Assembly: GCA_046344715.1 (NCBI GenBank) | Contig: JBKDKX010000013.1 | Coordinates: forward strand, 1-31,314 | Direction: 5' to 3' | DNA: 31,314 nt | Origin: CAZAQK01 sp046344715 | GTDB lineage: Bacteria; Pseudomonadota; Alphaproteobacteria; Rickettsiales; SXRF01 | Shown: one piece after another, positions 15,030-23,731 of the stretch | Layout: each line of letters opens with the position of its first letter | How positions within the stretch are numbered: the stretch's first letter is position 1 | Notes under the pieces: generated by a model | What the model was told of the DNA's origin: nothing | The model's database searches: none | The model's input: the letters and a program-made list of their open reading frames with translations, nothing else | Translations under genes and position numbers: made by a program

Positions 15030-16384
15030 TGCATACCCATGCAAGGGGTTCTCTAAAAGCCATATTTACGGTGCTCTTTACTGTTCTGGCATTTCCTGCT
15101 GCTTCCACACCTGTTGTTGAAACGTTCAATTTAAGCAACGGTATGGAAGTGATTGCGCTTCCCAACCATCGAGTGCCGGCAGTAAGCCATATGCTGTGGT
15201 TTCGTGTGGGTGCAGCCGATGATCCGCCCGGCAAATCTGGCCTTGCGCATTACCACGAACACATGATGTTTAAAGGCACGCGCAATTATAAATCCGGTGA
15301 GTATGCCGATATTATCGCGCGTCACGGTGGCCAGCAGAACGCATTTACCGGCCATGATGCTACTTCATATTTCGTGAATATTTCTAAGGAGCATTTACCG
15401 CTGGTGATGCGGCTTGAAGCAGATCGTTTGCGCGGGCTCACGCCTTCAGACGAGGATGCTGAAAAAGAAAAGCAGGTGATTATTGAGGAGCGGCGCGAGC
15501 GTACGGAAAATAATCCACAGGCCTTGCTGGATGAGCAGATGGGCGCGCTGCTTTATCGACACCATCCATACCGTATTCCGGTGATTGGCTGGATGCATGA
15601 AATGGAAGGCCTGACTAAAAAAGACACGCTTGATTTCCACAATGCTTATTACCACGCAAGTAATGCGATTCTGATTGTAAGTGGTGATATCACGGCGGCT
15701 GAATTAAAACCGCTGGTAGAAAAATATTATGGCAACCTGCCAAAAATGCCAACACCCGAAAGACGATGGGTATCTGAGCCACCGCAACGTGCGCCCCGCC
15801 ACATAACACTTGAGCACCCAAATGTAAAACAGCCGGAATGGACAAAGATATACGAAGCCTCCAGTTTTAATAACGGCAACAAAAAAGAAGCACTGCCGCT
15901 TTTTTTACTTTCGCAGTTGTTGGGCGGCGGAAAAACCAGCCACCTGTATCAAACCATCGTGGTGGAGAAGAAGTTAGCCTCAGCCATTGATACATCTTAT
16001 AACGGATTCAGTATAGGACCGGCGGAATTTGGTATCACCGCAGTTCCTGAGCAAGGCGTTACTCTTGAAGCACTGGGTAAAGCCATTGACGAGGAAATAA
16101 AAACTATCCTCTCAAAAGATTTTAAGGCGGCCGATATTGCCCGCGCAAAAACACTGTTGAAAGCAGAATCTGTCTATGCGCGTGACGGACTTTCCGGCAT
16201 AGCGCGTATCATGGGGTGGGTACGTATGGCAGGGTTACATGCTGATTATTTCTCACGCTGGGATGCCATGATTGATGCGGTAACACCACAAGAAATTTCT
16301 GAAGCGGCAACACATGCGCTGGATGCTAAAGCATCGGTGACCGGCTGGTTGCTTCCTGCCAGCACGCAGGAGAAAAAGCCATGA
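15029..16384 (+). CDS. M16 family zinc metallopeptidase, catalytically competent
   Basis: The 451-residue protein is a pitrilysin/PqqL/MPP-type M16 peptidase. It carries the inverted zinc motif HxxEH as HYHEH (H74, E77, H78) within GLAHYHEHMMFKGT, and the downstream helix MRLEADRLRGL expected to supply the third ligand. A signal peptide covers about residues 8-26, so it is likely periplasmic. The ATG at 15029 overlaps the lipoprotein stop as TAATG and is preferred over a TTG two codons upstream. It is followed with a four-base overlap by a second M16 gene lacking the zinc motif, the usual heterodimer arrangement. Confidence 0.94.
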   Translation: MHTHARGSLKAIFTVLFTVLAFPAASTPVVETFNLSNGMEVIALPNHRVPAVSHMLWFRVGAADDPPGKSGLAHYHEHMMFKGTRNYKSGEYADIIARHGGQQNAFTGHDATSYFVNISKEHLPLVMRLEADRLRGLTPSDEDAEKEKQVIIEERRERTENNPQALLDEQMGALLYRHHPYRIPVIGWMHEMEGLTKKDTLDFHNAYYHASNAILIVSGDITAAELKPLVEKYYGNLPKMPTPERRWVSEPPQRAPRHITLEHPNVKQPEWTKIYEASSFNNGNKKEALPLFLLSQLLGGGKTSHLYQTIVVEKKLASAIDTSYNGFSIGPAEFGITAVPEQGVTLEALGKAIDEEIKTILSKDFKAADIARAKTLLKAESVYARDGLSGIARIMGWVRMAGLHADYFSRWDAMIDAVTPQEISEAATHALDAKASVTGWLLPASTQEKKP

Positions 16385-17712
16385 AACGGTTAATATTATC
16401 TCTCTTTGTTTTATGTGCACAGGTGAGTGTTGCGTATGCTGTTGAAGTAAAAGAAGTCACCAGCGAACACGGCATAAAAGCATGGCTGGTAGAAGAACAT
16501 GCGCTGCCGCTTGTGGTAGTGAAAGTGGCATTTACCGGCAGTGGCTATGCGTATGATGCCGCAGGCAAAGAAGGTCGCGCCAATATGACGGCATCGCTGC
16601 TCATGGAAGGCGCAGGCGACATGGATGCAAAGAGCTTCAGCGAGGCCATTGAATCACGCGCAATCAGCATGACAGCTGGTGCGGATGAAGATTATTTTCA
16701 TCTCTCTATGGAAACACTCAGCGACCATGCAGAAACTGCATTTTCCTATCTGGCGCTGGTGCTGACCAATCCGCGTTTTGATGCAGAAGCCATTGAACGT
16801 ACGCGCAGGCAGATGCTTTCCATTCAGGCGCAGCAGGAACAAGAGCCTGCCTATCAGCTGATGGAGAGTTGGCAGAAAACAGCGTTCCCAAACCATCCTT
16901 ACAGTAAACCGCCTGTCGGTACCAAAGCCAGTGTCGCAGGGCTTAGTAAGGATGATTTGCAGTTTGTTGTGAGCAATATGCTTACGCGTGAAAATATAAT
17001 TATTGCTGTAGTAGGTGATATTACACCGGATGCGCTCAAGCGTTTGCTAGATGACCAGTTTGGCAACCTGCCAGCCCAGTATATGCCTGATACCAAAGTA
17101 GAAGAAGCAGTACTTCCTGCCCCTGCTGCATCGGCGCCGGTGGTGTCATTTGACATACCACAAACCATGGTGATGTTTGGGTTCCCTTCGATAAAGCGTG
17201 AAGACCCTGCCTATTATGCCGCGCATGTAATGAACCATCTGCTGGGCGGGGGTGGCGCACTTAATTCCAGATTGGGTAAGGCACTACGGGGAGAGCGCGG
17301 GCTTACCTACGGCGTTGGCACATATCTTGATCCGGCACCTTATGCATCAACGTTGCGTGGCCGCTTTGCCACCCGCAATGAGCAGGCAGGCGCTGCGCTT
17401 GAAGTTTTGAAGTCTACATTAAAGAAATTTTCTGAAGAGGGCATAACGCAGGAAGAACTGGATGATGCCAAGAAATTTATCACCGGATCTTTTGTCCTTG
17501 GGCTAGACAGCAATACCGATGTGGCAAACTTCCTTATCAATATGCAGGTGCAGAATCTTGGCATGGATTACCTAAACCGCCGCAATGAACTGATGCAGGC
17601 GGTAACGCGTGATGATGTGATGGCGATGGCAAAACGCATTATCGCGGAAGATAAATTGCTGGTGGTAATGCTGGGTAAGCCTTCGCTGGATAAATCAGGT
17701 CAGGCGCAATGA
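16381..17712 (+). CDS. M16 family peptidase homologue without zinc site
   Basis: The 443-residue protein has the M16 fold but the zinc-motif position reads GRANMTASLL (residues 65-74), so HxxEH is absent and it is predicted inactive on its own. Later blocks are typical of the non-catalytic partner: GERGLTYGVGTYLDP, the glycine-rich hinge HLLGGGGALNSRLG, and FITGSFVLGLDSN. A signal peptide ends in AYA (A20), indicating periplasmic location together with the preceding active subunit. By analogy with known M16B pairs and the mitochondrial processing peptidase, this subunit would help bind substrate. It overlaps both neighbours by four bases. Confidence 0.92.
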   Translation: MKRLILSLFVLCAQVSVAYAVEVKEVTSEHGIKAWLVEEHALPLVVVKVAFTGSGYAYDAAGKEGRANMTASLLMEGAGDMDAKSFSEAIESRAISMTAGADEDYFHLSMETLSDHAETAFSYLALVLTNPRFDAEAIERTRRQMLSIQAQQEQEPAYQLMESWQKTAFPNHPYSKPPVGTKASVAGLSKDDLQFVVSNMLTRENIIIAVVGDITPDALKRLLDDQFGNLPAQYMPDTKVEEAVLPAPAASAPVVSFDIPQTMVMFGFPSIKREDPAYYAAHVMNHLLGGGGALNSRLGKALRGERGLTYGVGTYLDPAPYASTLRGRFATRNEQAGAALEVLKSTLKKFSEEGITQEELDDAKKFITGSFVLGLDSNTDVANFLINMQVQNLGMDYLNRRNELMQAVTRDDVMAMAKRIIAEDKLLVVMLGKPSLDKSGQAQ

Positions 17713-18980
17713 CATCGGGGTATTACCAAACGCTTGATAAATGTTTTTATTCCGGAAGCGGAATAACTTCATCATCTTATGATGCAGCACTTGCTGCGCT
17801 TAATCCTGTGTTTGAATCCATGCGTTCCAGCGAATGCAGCCTTACACAAGCATTGCTTGCTCTGCCCTTCAAGACGTATGAACTGTCAACCATCACAACT
17901 CTTGCAGCGCGCATACGTAAAGATTACTCACATGTCGTGGTCATTGGATCGGGTGGTTCAGGGCTAAGTGGGCGGATGCTTTCATATATTGCAAGCCCAG
18001 TAGCATCCTCGCGCCTGCACTTTCTAGAAAATATTGATCCCGAACTTATGGATGGACTGCTGGCCTCCATTGACTGTCGCAAGACCTGTTTTATAGTCAT
18101 AAGCAAGTCCGGAAATACCGTTGAAACACTCAGCCAGTTTTACGCGCTGGTACATCATATGAAAGGGCAGGTAAGCGAGCAGAATGTGGGTAAGCATTTT
18201 GTTATTATCACCATGGAAGGAACAAATCTGCTGCGTGAGGCAGCGGAATCACACAATATGGCTGTGCTTGCGCACCCAGCAGATATTGGCGGACGTTTTT
18301 CGGCACTCACCGCTGTAGGATTGCTTCCGGCTGCGTTATGCGGCCTTGATATTTCCAGATTTCGCGCGGGTGCTGCTGCCGTAGTGACCGAAGCAAAAAA
18401 ATCAGCGCAGTGTGTGGATATGCCGTCGGCGCAGGGTGCGGCACTTCAATATGCCGCAATGCAGGCGGGCAAAAGTATTTCTGTGATGCTGCCTTATAGC
18501 GAACGCTTGTGCGGATTTTCTGCCTGGTACCGGCAGAGCTGGGCAGAAAGTTTAGGTAAAGATGGCAAAGGCACAACACCTATTCGCGCCGTTGGCAGCA
18601 CTGATCAACACAGCCAGTTACAGCTTTATTTAAGTGGGCCAAAAGATAAATTATTTACATTCATTACCTGCAAGCGTGCCTCAACCGGTCTTGCAATTCA
18701 TGCGCCCGCGCATATTGATTATCTGGCAGGAAAAACACTGGGCGATGTCATGGAAGCACAGCAACGCGCAACCATAACAACACTTGCCCGCAATAACTGC
18801 CCCGTCCGCTCGATAGCACTGGATATACTAAGTGAATATGAGCTTGGCATGTTGATCATGCACTTCACGCTGGAAATACTATTCATGGCGAAACTCCTGA
18901 ATGTAAATCCGTTTGATCAGCCTGTGGTGGAAGAAGGCAAACACTTGGCGCGTGATTACCTGCTGGGTAAGAATGTATGA
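17709..18980 (+). CDS. pgi: Glucose-6-phosphate isomerase, short form
   Basis: PGI interconverts glucose 6-phosphate and fructose 6-phosphate in the cytoplasm. Visible motifs are VVVIGSGGSGLSG, ISKSGNTVET (phosphate-binding), DIGGRFSALTAVGLLPAAL, WYRQSWAESLGKDGKG with E280, GSTDQHSQLQLY with H301, and FDQPVVEEGKHLARD with K411. At 423 residues it is shorter than the 550-residue E. coli type and closer to the compact forms; no internal domain appears broken. It is joined by four-base overlaps to the M16 gene before it and mutL after it. Confidence 0.94.
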   Translation: MTSGYYQTLDKCFYSGSGITSSSYDAALAALNPVFESMRSSECSLTQALLALPFKTYELSTITTLAARIRKDYSHVVVIGSGGSGLSGRMLSYIASPVASSRLHFLENIDPELMDGLLASIDCRKTCFIVISKSGNTVETLSQFYALVHHMKGQVSEQNVGKHFVIITMEGTNLLREAAESHNMAVLAHPADIGGRFSALTAVGLLPAALCGLDISRFRAGAAAVVTEAKKSAQCVDMPSAQGAALQYAAMQAGKSISVMLPYSERLCGFSAWYRQSWAESLGKDGKGTTPIRAVGSTDQHSQLQLYLSGPKDKLFTFITCKRASTGLAIHAPAHIDYLAGKTLGDVMEAQQRATITTLARNNCPVRSIALDILSEYELGMLIMHFTLEILFMAKLLNVNPFDQPVVEEGKHLARDYLLGKNV

Positions 18981-20806
18981 ACAGCATACGCATTCTACCA
19001 CCAACACTTATCAACCGCATTGCCGCTGGCGAGGTGATAGAGCGTCCTGCTTCGGTGGTAAAAGAGCTGGTAGAGAATGCAATTGACGCTGGCAGTACAC
19101 GCATTGATGTGATGCTGGAGCAGGCCGGAAAAAACCGTATTATTATTGAAGATAACGGCAGAGGTATGAGCCGTGAGGAGTTATCGCTGGCGTTGCAGCG
19201 TCATGCGACATCTAAATTGCCGTCCGATGATTTGCTTAATATTAACTTCCTTGGGTTTCGTGGTGAGGCATTGCCATCGATTGCTTCGGTCAGTCGTATG
19301 AGCATAAGCAGCCGCAGACAGGATGCTGATGATGCCTGGATACTACGTATTGAAGCAGGTGACATGTTTGAGGCAGAACCAACATCACTCATGCGTGGCA
19401 CACGCATCGAAGTACGTGATTTATTTTATGCCACGCCAGCGCGCCTTAAATTTCTGAAAACTGACCGCACAGAAATTCAGCAAACGGTGGATATGGTATC
19501 ACGCCTTGCAATGGCGCATCCGGATGTTTCGTTCTCGCTGATTTCTGATGGAAAACAAATGCTGATGCTGGATGCCGCGCAGGGAAACCTCCTGGATAGC
19601 AGATTGCACCGACTCGGAAAACTCATGGGCAACGATTTTACTGATAATGCACTTTCGCTCAACCATAGTCGTGAAGGTATAGTGCTTACAGGATTTGCTG
19701 CGCTGCCGACCTATAATCGTGGCACGTCGGCGGAACAGTATTTATTTGTCAATGGCAGGCCGGTACGTGATCGCTTGTTGCTTGGCGCAGTGAAAGGCGC
19801 CTATCAGGATGTATTGGCGCATGATCGTTATCCAGTCGTTGTATTATTTCTGGATGTGCCATCCAGTGAGGTGGATGTGAATGTGCATCCAGCCAAGGCA
19901 GAAGTACGTTTTCGTGACAGCAGCCTGGTGCGTGGATTAATAGTGGGCGCAATAAAATATGCACTATCGGAAGCAGGTTTTCGCGCATCATCCACCGTTG
20001 GCGTAGAAGCATTGCAACGATTCGCGGCAAATGCCGGCACCGCATCCGCAGGTGCATATGCCTATGCTCCGCACATGCCGTTTACGTCTTCATCTGTTTT
20101 CTCAGAGTCTGGGGCGCGTAGTTTTGATACGGCAGCACCTGCATTATCACTCATTGCTGGGCAGTCATTGCCGCCACTGGCGCGCCCTGCGGAACCATCC
20201 GCGCAGGGGATTGATTATACGGCGTATCCACTTGGCGCCGCGCGTTGCCAGATCCATCAAACCTATATTGTGGCAGAAACACAAAACAGCCTGATTGTGG
20301 TGGATCAACATGCAGCACATGAAAGGCTGGTGCATGAACGTATGAAAGGAGACCTTGCAAAAAGCGGCGTGGCACGTCAACGGCTGCTGATACCGGAGGT
20401 GGTAACACTTAATGAATCGCTTGCTGAATCGCTGCTTTCCAGACAGAATGAGCTGGAGACGTTTGGCCTTTTGATAGAGGCATTTGGCGCTGATACCATT
20501 ATGGTAAGGGAAACACCCGCCATGCTCGGCGAAATCGATGTTCAGGCGCTGATTCGTGAATTAGCCGATAATATTCGTGAATTCGGTGAAACGCTGGCAC
20601 TCAAAGACAGCATTGAAAAACTTAGCGGAACCATGGCGTGTCATGGCAGTGTACGCGCTGGCCGCACATTGTCGATTGCTGAAATGAATGCACTGCTCAG
20701 GCAAATGGAGCAAACACCGCTATCTGGCCAGTGTAATCATGGCCGCCCGACCTATATTGAACTTAGCCGTAAAGATATTGAAACATTGTTCGGGAGGCGC
20801 GGATGA
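18977..20806 (+). CDS. mutL: DNA mismatch repair protein MutL
   Basis: MutL couples mismatch recognition by MutS to strand incision. The N-terminal GHKL ATPase has NRIAAGEVIERPASVVKELVEN (catalytic E30, Mg-binding N34), DNGRGM (59-64) and GFRGEAL (93-99). A proline/alanine/serine-rich linker spans about residues 335-415. The C-terminal domain carries the endonuclease motif DQHAAHERLVHE starting at residue 443 and CNHGRPT at residue 586, so this is a nicking-competent MutL, as expected for an organism without MutH. The 609-residue length is normal. Confidence 0.97.
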   Translation: MNSIRILPPTLINRIAAGEVIERPASVVKELVENAIDAGSTRIDVMLEQAGKNRIIIEDNGRGMSREELSLALQRHATSKLPSDDLLNINFLGFRGEALPSIASVSRMSISSRRQDADDAWILRIEAGDMFEAEPTSLMRGTRIEVRDLFYATPARLKFLKTDRTEIQQTVDMVSRLAMAHPDVSFSLISDGKQMLMLDAAQGNLLDSRLHRLGKLMGNDFTDNALSLNHSREGIVLTGFAALPTYNRGTSAEQYLFVNGRPVRDRLLLGAVKGAYQDVLAHDRYPVVVLFLDVPSSEVDVNVHPAKAEVRFRDSSLVRGLIVGAIKYALSEAGFRASSTVGVEALQRFAANAGTASAGAYAYAPHMPFTSSSVFSESGARSFDTAAPALSLIAGQSLPPLARPAEPSAQGIDYTAYPLGAARCQIHQTYIVAETQNSLIVVDQHAAHERLVHERMKGDLAKSGVARQRLLIPEVVTLNESLAESLLSRQNELETFGLLIEAFGADTIMVRETPAMLGEIDVQALIRELADNIREFGETLALKDSIEKLSGTMACHGSVRAGRTLSIAEMNALLRQMEQTPLSGQCNHGRPTYIELSRKDIETLFGRRG

Positions 20807-21789
20807 CATTTCATGCGATAGTAGCTATTTGCGCATTCCTGATGTCATTGCTGGGCACCCGCATTGCAATACTTGCCATGCGCGCGCGACGTGCAAATCT
20901 TGGCTATGACACTCTACCGCCGGCAGTACAAAATCTTCTGCCCCAAAGCATTCAGGGAGGTGGCATAGTAGTAGTATTTGCGGTGGCTATTTGCATGACA
21001 ATGTTAGAAGTACGTTTTGACGTATTGTTGCCATTCTTTATTCTGTCGTCATTGGCTCTCATCGAAAAACTTATTCCTTTACCATGGCTGTTGCAGATGG
21101 CACTTCAGATATTTGCTATTTCTGTTCCGCTGAGTAATCTGGTAGGGCCTACCTTCGGTGAAGTGCTCCCTGCATGGCTTGATATACTCATAGTGAGTGG
21201 TGCGTGGATGTGGTTCATCAACATGCTGAAAGGTATGGATGATGTAGATGGATTCGCAACAACGGCACTGGTTTGCATTAGCGCAGGCATATGTTTGGTT
21301 ATTGTAATGTTTGGTGCATTTCCTTCTTTAGCCGCATCCTACAGCCTTATTGTGGCGTGCGCTGCATCCGGTTTTCTCTGGTGGAACTGGCCGCCATCAA
21401 AAATTTCTCTTGGTAAAATAGGTACTGTCCCACTTGCGTTTCTACTTGGGTATATCTTGCTAATTGCCGTACGCACTGGCTATGGATATGCAGTGCTTAT
21501 TATGTGTGCATATTACCTGTCGGATAGCCTGATTTCATGGGTACGGCGCACATGGAAAAACAAACCTTTAGCGCTTGTCCATGACGACCATTATTACCAA
21601 TATGCGCGCATTAATGGTCGCAGCAGTGCATTTGTTGTGCGTAGCGTATTTGGCATAAACATATTACTGGGGTTTTTATCTACGCAAACAGTGATATACC
21701 CAGAGATGGCAACATTTTATACTCTGACCGCATATCTTGCAGTGTTTATGTTGCTTGGGTTTTTTATGCAAAAGAAAGTAAGGATATAA
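20803..21789 (+). CDS. MraY/WecA-family phosphoglycosyltransferase, divergent
   Basis: The 328-residue polytopic protein resembles WbpL/WecA-type enzymes, which transfer a sugar-1-phosphate from a UDP-sugar to undecaprenyl phosphate to begin O-antigen or capsule units. Many hydrophobic helices are evident. A QGGGIVVVF stretch matches the RGGG motif of the family. The second aspartate motif is present as GMDDVDGF (D146, D149), and HDDHYYQ recalls the C-terminal histidine motif. However, the first catalytic aspartate pair, normally DD after the third helix, reads IEKL (E88, K89), and the Asn before the second motif is missing. It may be inactive or use another chemistry. A WbpM-like dehydratase follows after four bases, which supports a surface-glycan role. 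Confidence 0.8.
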   Translation: MTFHAIVAICAFLMSLLGTRIAILAMRARRANLGYDTLPPAVQNLLPQSIQGGGIVVVFAVAICMTMLEVRFDVLLPFFILSSLALIEKLIPLPWLLQMALQIFAISVPLSNLVGPTFGEVLPAWLDILIVSGAWMWFINMLKGMDDVDGFATTALVCISAGICLVIVMFGAFPSLAASYSLIVACAASGFLWWNWPPSKISLGKIGTVPLAFLLGYILLIAVRTGYGYAVLIMCAYYLSDSLISWVRRTWKNKPLALVHDDHYYQYARINGRSSAFVVRSVFGINILLGFLSTQTVIYPEMATFYTLTAYLAVFMLLGFFMQKKVRI

Positions 21790-21793
21790 CCGG

Positions 21794-23731
21794 GTGGCGC
21801 GCTTATCGATAAACAGAAATTTGCTGATCGCAATACACGATACGCTTATGGGGGCGGCGAGTTTTGCCATGGCCGTATATCTGCGCCTTGGCAGTGACCA
21901 GATACATATCGCCGAACCATATTTATTTAAAGCAACCATCAGTTTTGCAGTTATCTGTGCCATTATTTTTGCACAGATGCGCCTGTATCGAGGATTGTGG
22001 CGCTACGCATCCATGCGTGACATGATGGTTATCGTTCGAGCGGTTACTTTAGCAATACTGGTTTTTTCCGCATTGGCGTTCATCATTGATCGTCATCATG
22101 GCATCCCCCGTTCCGTGCCCTTTATAAACTGGATGGTGCTTCTGTTATTATTGGCTGGTCCGCGTGTTCTTTATCGCTCGCTTCATGATCGCAATTTTTT
22201 TTCACGCAGCGTTGTGCAGGATGGCGTTAAGATACCGGTGATGCTGGTAGGGGTAAATGATAATGCCGAGCGCTTTATCCGTGATATGGCACGTGACAGG
22301 AAGGCGTTGTATGAAGTGGTTGCTATTGCCGATGACGATCCTCGCCAGAAACACCATACATTGCACCGCGTGCCCATTTATGGTGGCACTGATATACTCG
22401 ATCTCATTATCAATAAATTAGAGCGTAAAGGCGTTCGTCCACAGAAAATTATTTTAACCGATGATAGCAAAACAGGCGATGATATACGCAAACTGTTGGA
22501 TAAGGTGGATAGTCTTGGGATTCCATTGGCACGCCTGCCACGTAGCAGCGAATTCAAAACGCGTATGCATGACAGAAAAGATATTCAGCCGATAGCGGTG
22601 GAAGACTTACTTGGGCGCGCCCAGAATGTGCTGGATCGGGCAAGTATGAGCGCTCTGGTAAAAGGCAAACGAATATTGGTAACGGGCGCAGGGGGCACGA
22701 TTGGCGGCGAGCTTACCCGTCAGATTGCATCCTACGCGCCAGCAGAAATGGTGCTGCTAGAGCGCAGTGAATTCAACATGTATCAAATTGATCGTGAAAT
22801 TCGTGGATGTTTCCCAGACCTTGAGCTGCATGTCACGCTTGCCGATGTCATTGACCAAACCCATGTTAATAAAATTTTTGAAACCTACCGGCCTGAAATT
22901 GTGTTCCATGCCGCTGCCATTAAACATGTGCCGCTTGCTGAGCAGAATGTGGAAGAAACAGTGCTAACCAATGTGTTTGGTACACGCTATATTGCAGAGG
23001 CCTGCAAGCAATATAAAACATCCGTTATGGTAATGATTTCAACGGATAAGGCAGTAAATCCCACCAATGTTATGGGAGCAGCCAAGCGGTTGGCCGAATG
23101 CTTCTGCCAGGCACTCGGTGCATCGGAAGAATCTTCAAACACCAAATTCATCACCGTTCGGTTTGGTAATGTGCTGGGGTCAACTGGTTCTGTAGTGCCA
23201 CTGTTTCAAGAACAGATTGAACGAGGAGGGCCGGTCACCGTCACCCATCCGGATATGACGCGTTATTTTATGACAGTGCGTGAGGCCGTTGAGCTGGTGA
23301 TGCAGGCGGCGTCGCTGGGAGCGGGGTTGCGTGACCGCAAGGAGTGTATCTTTGTGCTGGATATGGGTAGGCCTATGAAAATACTGGATTTAGCCCACCA
23401 GATGATTCGCCTCGCTGGCTTAAAACCAGGCGAAGACATTGCCATTACCTTCACCGGTCTGCGCCAAGGTGAAAAATTATACGAAGAATTGTTTTACCTT
23501 TCTGAAAATGCCGTTAAAACAGCGCATGACAATATCTTCCTGGCATCACCACGCGTGGCTGAAATGCATGTATTACTGGCAGGTTTAGAAAAACTGCTGG
23601 CAGCGTGCAAGGAGCGCAAGGCATATGAAGTCAGGGCGTTACTGCAACAATTAGTGCCTGAATTTGAACCCGCAGTGAAAAAAGACCATGACCATCAAGC
23701 GCGCCCTGATCTCCGTATCGTCAAAAACTAA
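21794..23731 (+). CDS. Membrane-anchored UDP-sugar 4,6-dehydratase (WbpM/CapD type)
   Basis: The 645-residue protein matches the WbpM/FlaA1/PglF family, which makes 4-keto-6-deoxy sugars from UDP-GlcNAc for surface glycans. About four membrane helices lie in residues 8-125. A Rossmann-like domain follows with VMLVGVNDNAERFIRDM and IVAIADDDP-type blocks. The catalytic SDR domain has TGAGGTIG at residues 297-304 and the active-site region STDKAVNPTNVMGAAKR with T417, D418 and K419 in place of the usual SxxxYxxxK, as in this family. The start is GTG at 21794, with AAGGAT about 11 bases upstream. purH begins 44 bases before its stop. Together with the upstream phosphoglycosyltransferase it resembles the wbpL-wbpM pair of Pseudomonas O-antigen loci. 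Confidence 0.92.
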   Translation: MARLSINRNLLIAIHDTLMGAASFAMAVYLRLGSDQIHIAEPYLFKATISFAVICAIIFAQMRLYRGLWRYASMRDMMVIVRAVTLAILVFSALAFIIDRHHGIPRSVPFINWMVLLLLLAGPRVLYRSLHDRNFFSRSVVQDGVKIPVMLVGVNDNAERFIRDMARDRKALYEVVAIADDDPRQKHHTLHRVPIYGGTDILDLIINKLERKGVRPQKIILTDDSKTGDDIRKLLDKVDSLGIPLARLPRSSEFKTRMHDRKDIQPIAVEDLLGRAQNVLDRASMSALVKGKRILVTGAGGTIGGELTRQIASYAPAEMVLLERSEFNMYQIDREIRGCFPDLELHVTLADVIDQTHVNKIFETYRPEIVFHAAAIKHVPLAEQNVEETVLTNVFGTRYIAEACKQYKTSVMVMISTDKAVNPTNVMGAAKRLAECFCQALGASEESSNTKFITVRFGNVLGSTGSVVPLFQEQIERGGPVTVTHPDMTRYFMTVREAVELVMQAASLGAGLRDRKECIFVLDMGRPMKILDLAHQMIRLAGLKPGEDIAITFTGLRQGEKLYEELFYLSENAVKTAHDNIFLASPRVAEMHVLLAGLEKLLAACKERKAYEVRALLQQLVPEFEPAVKKDHDHQARPDLRIVKN

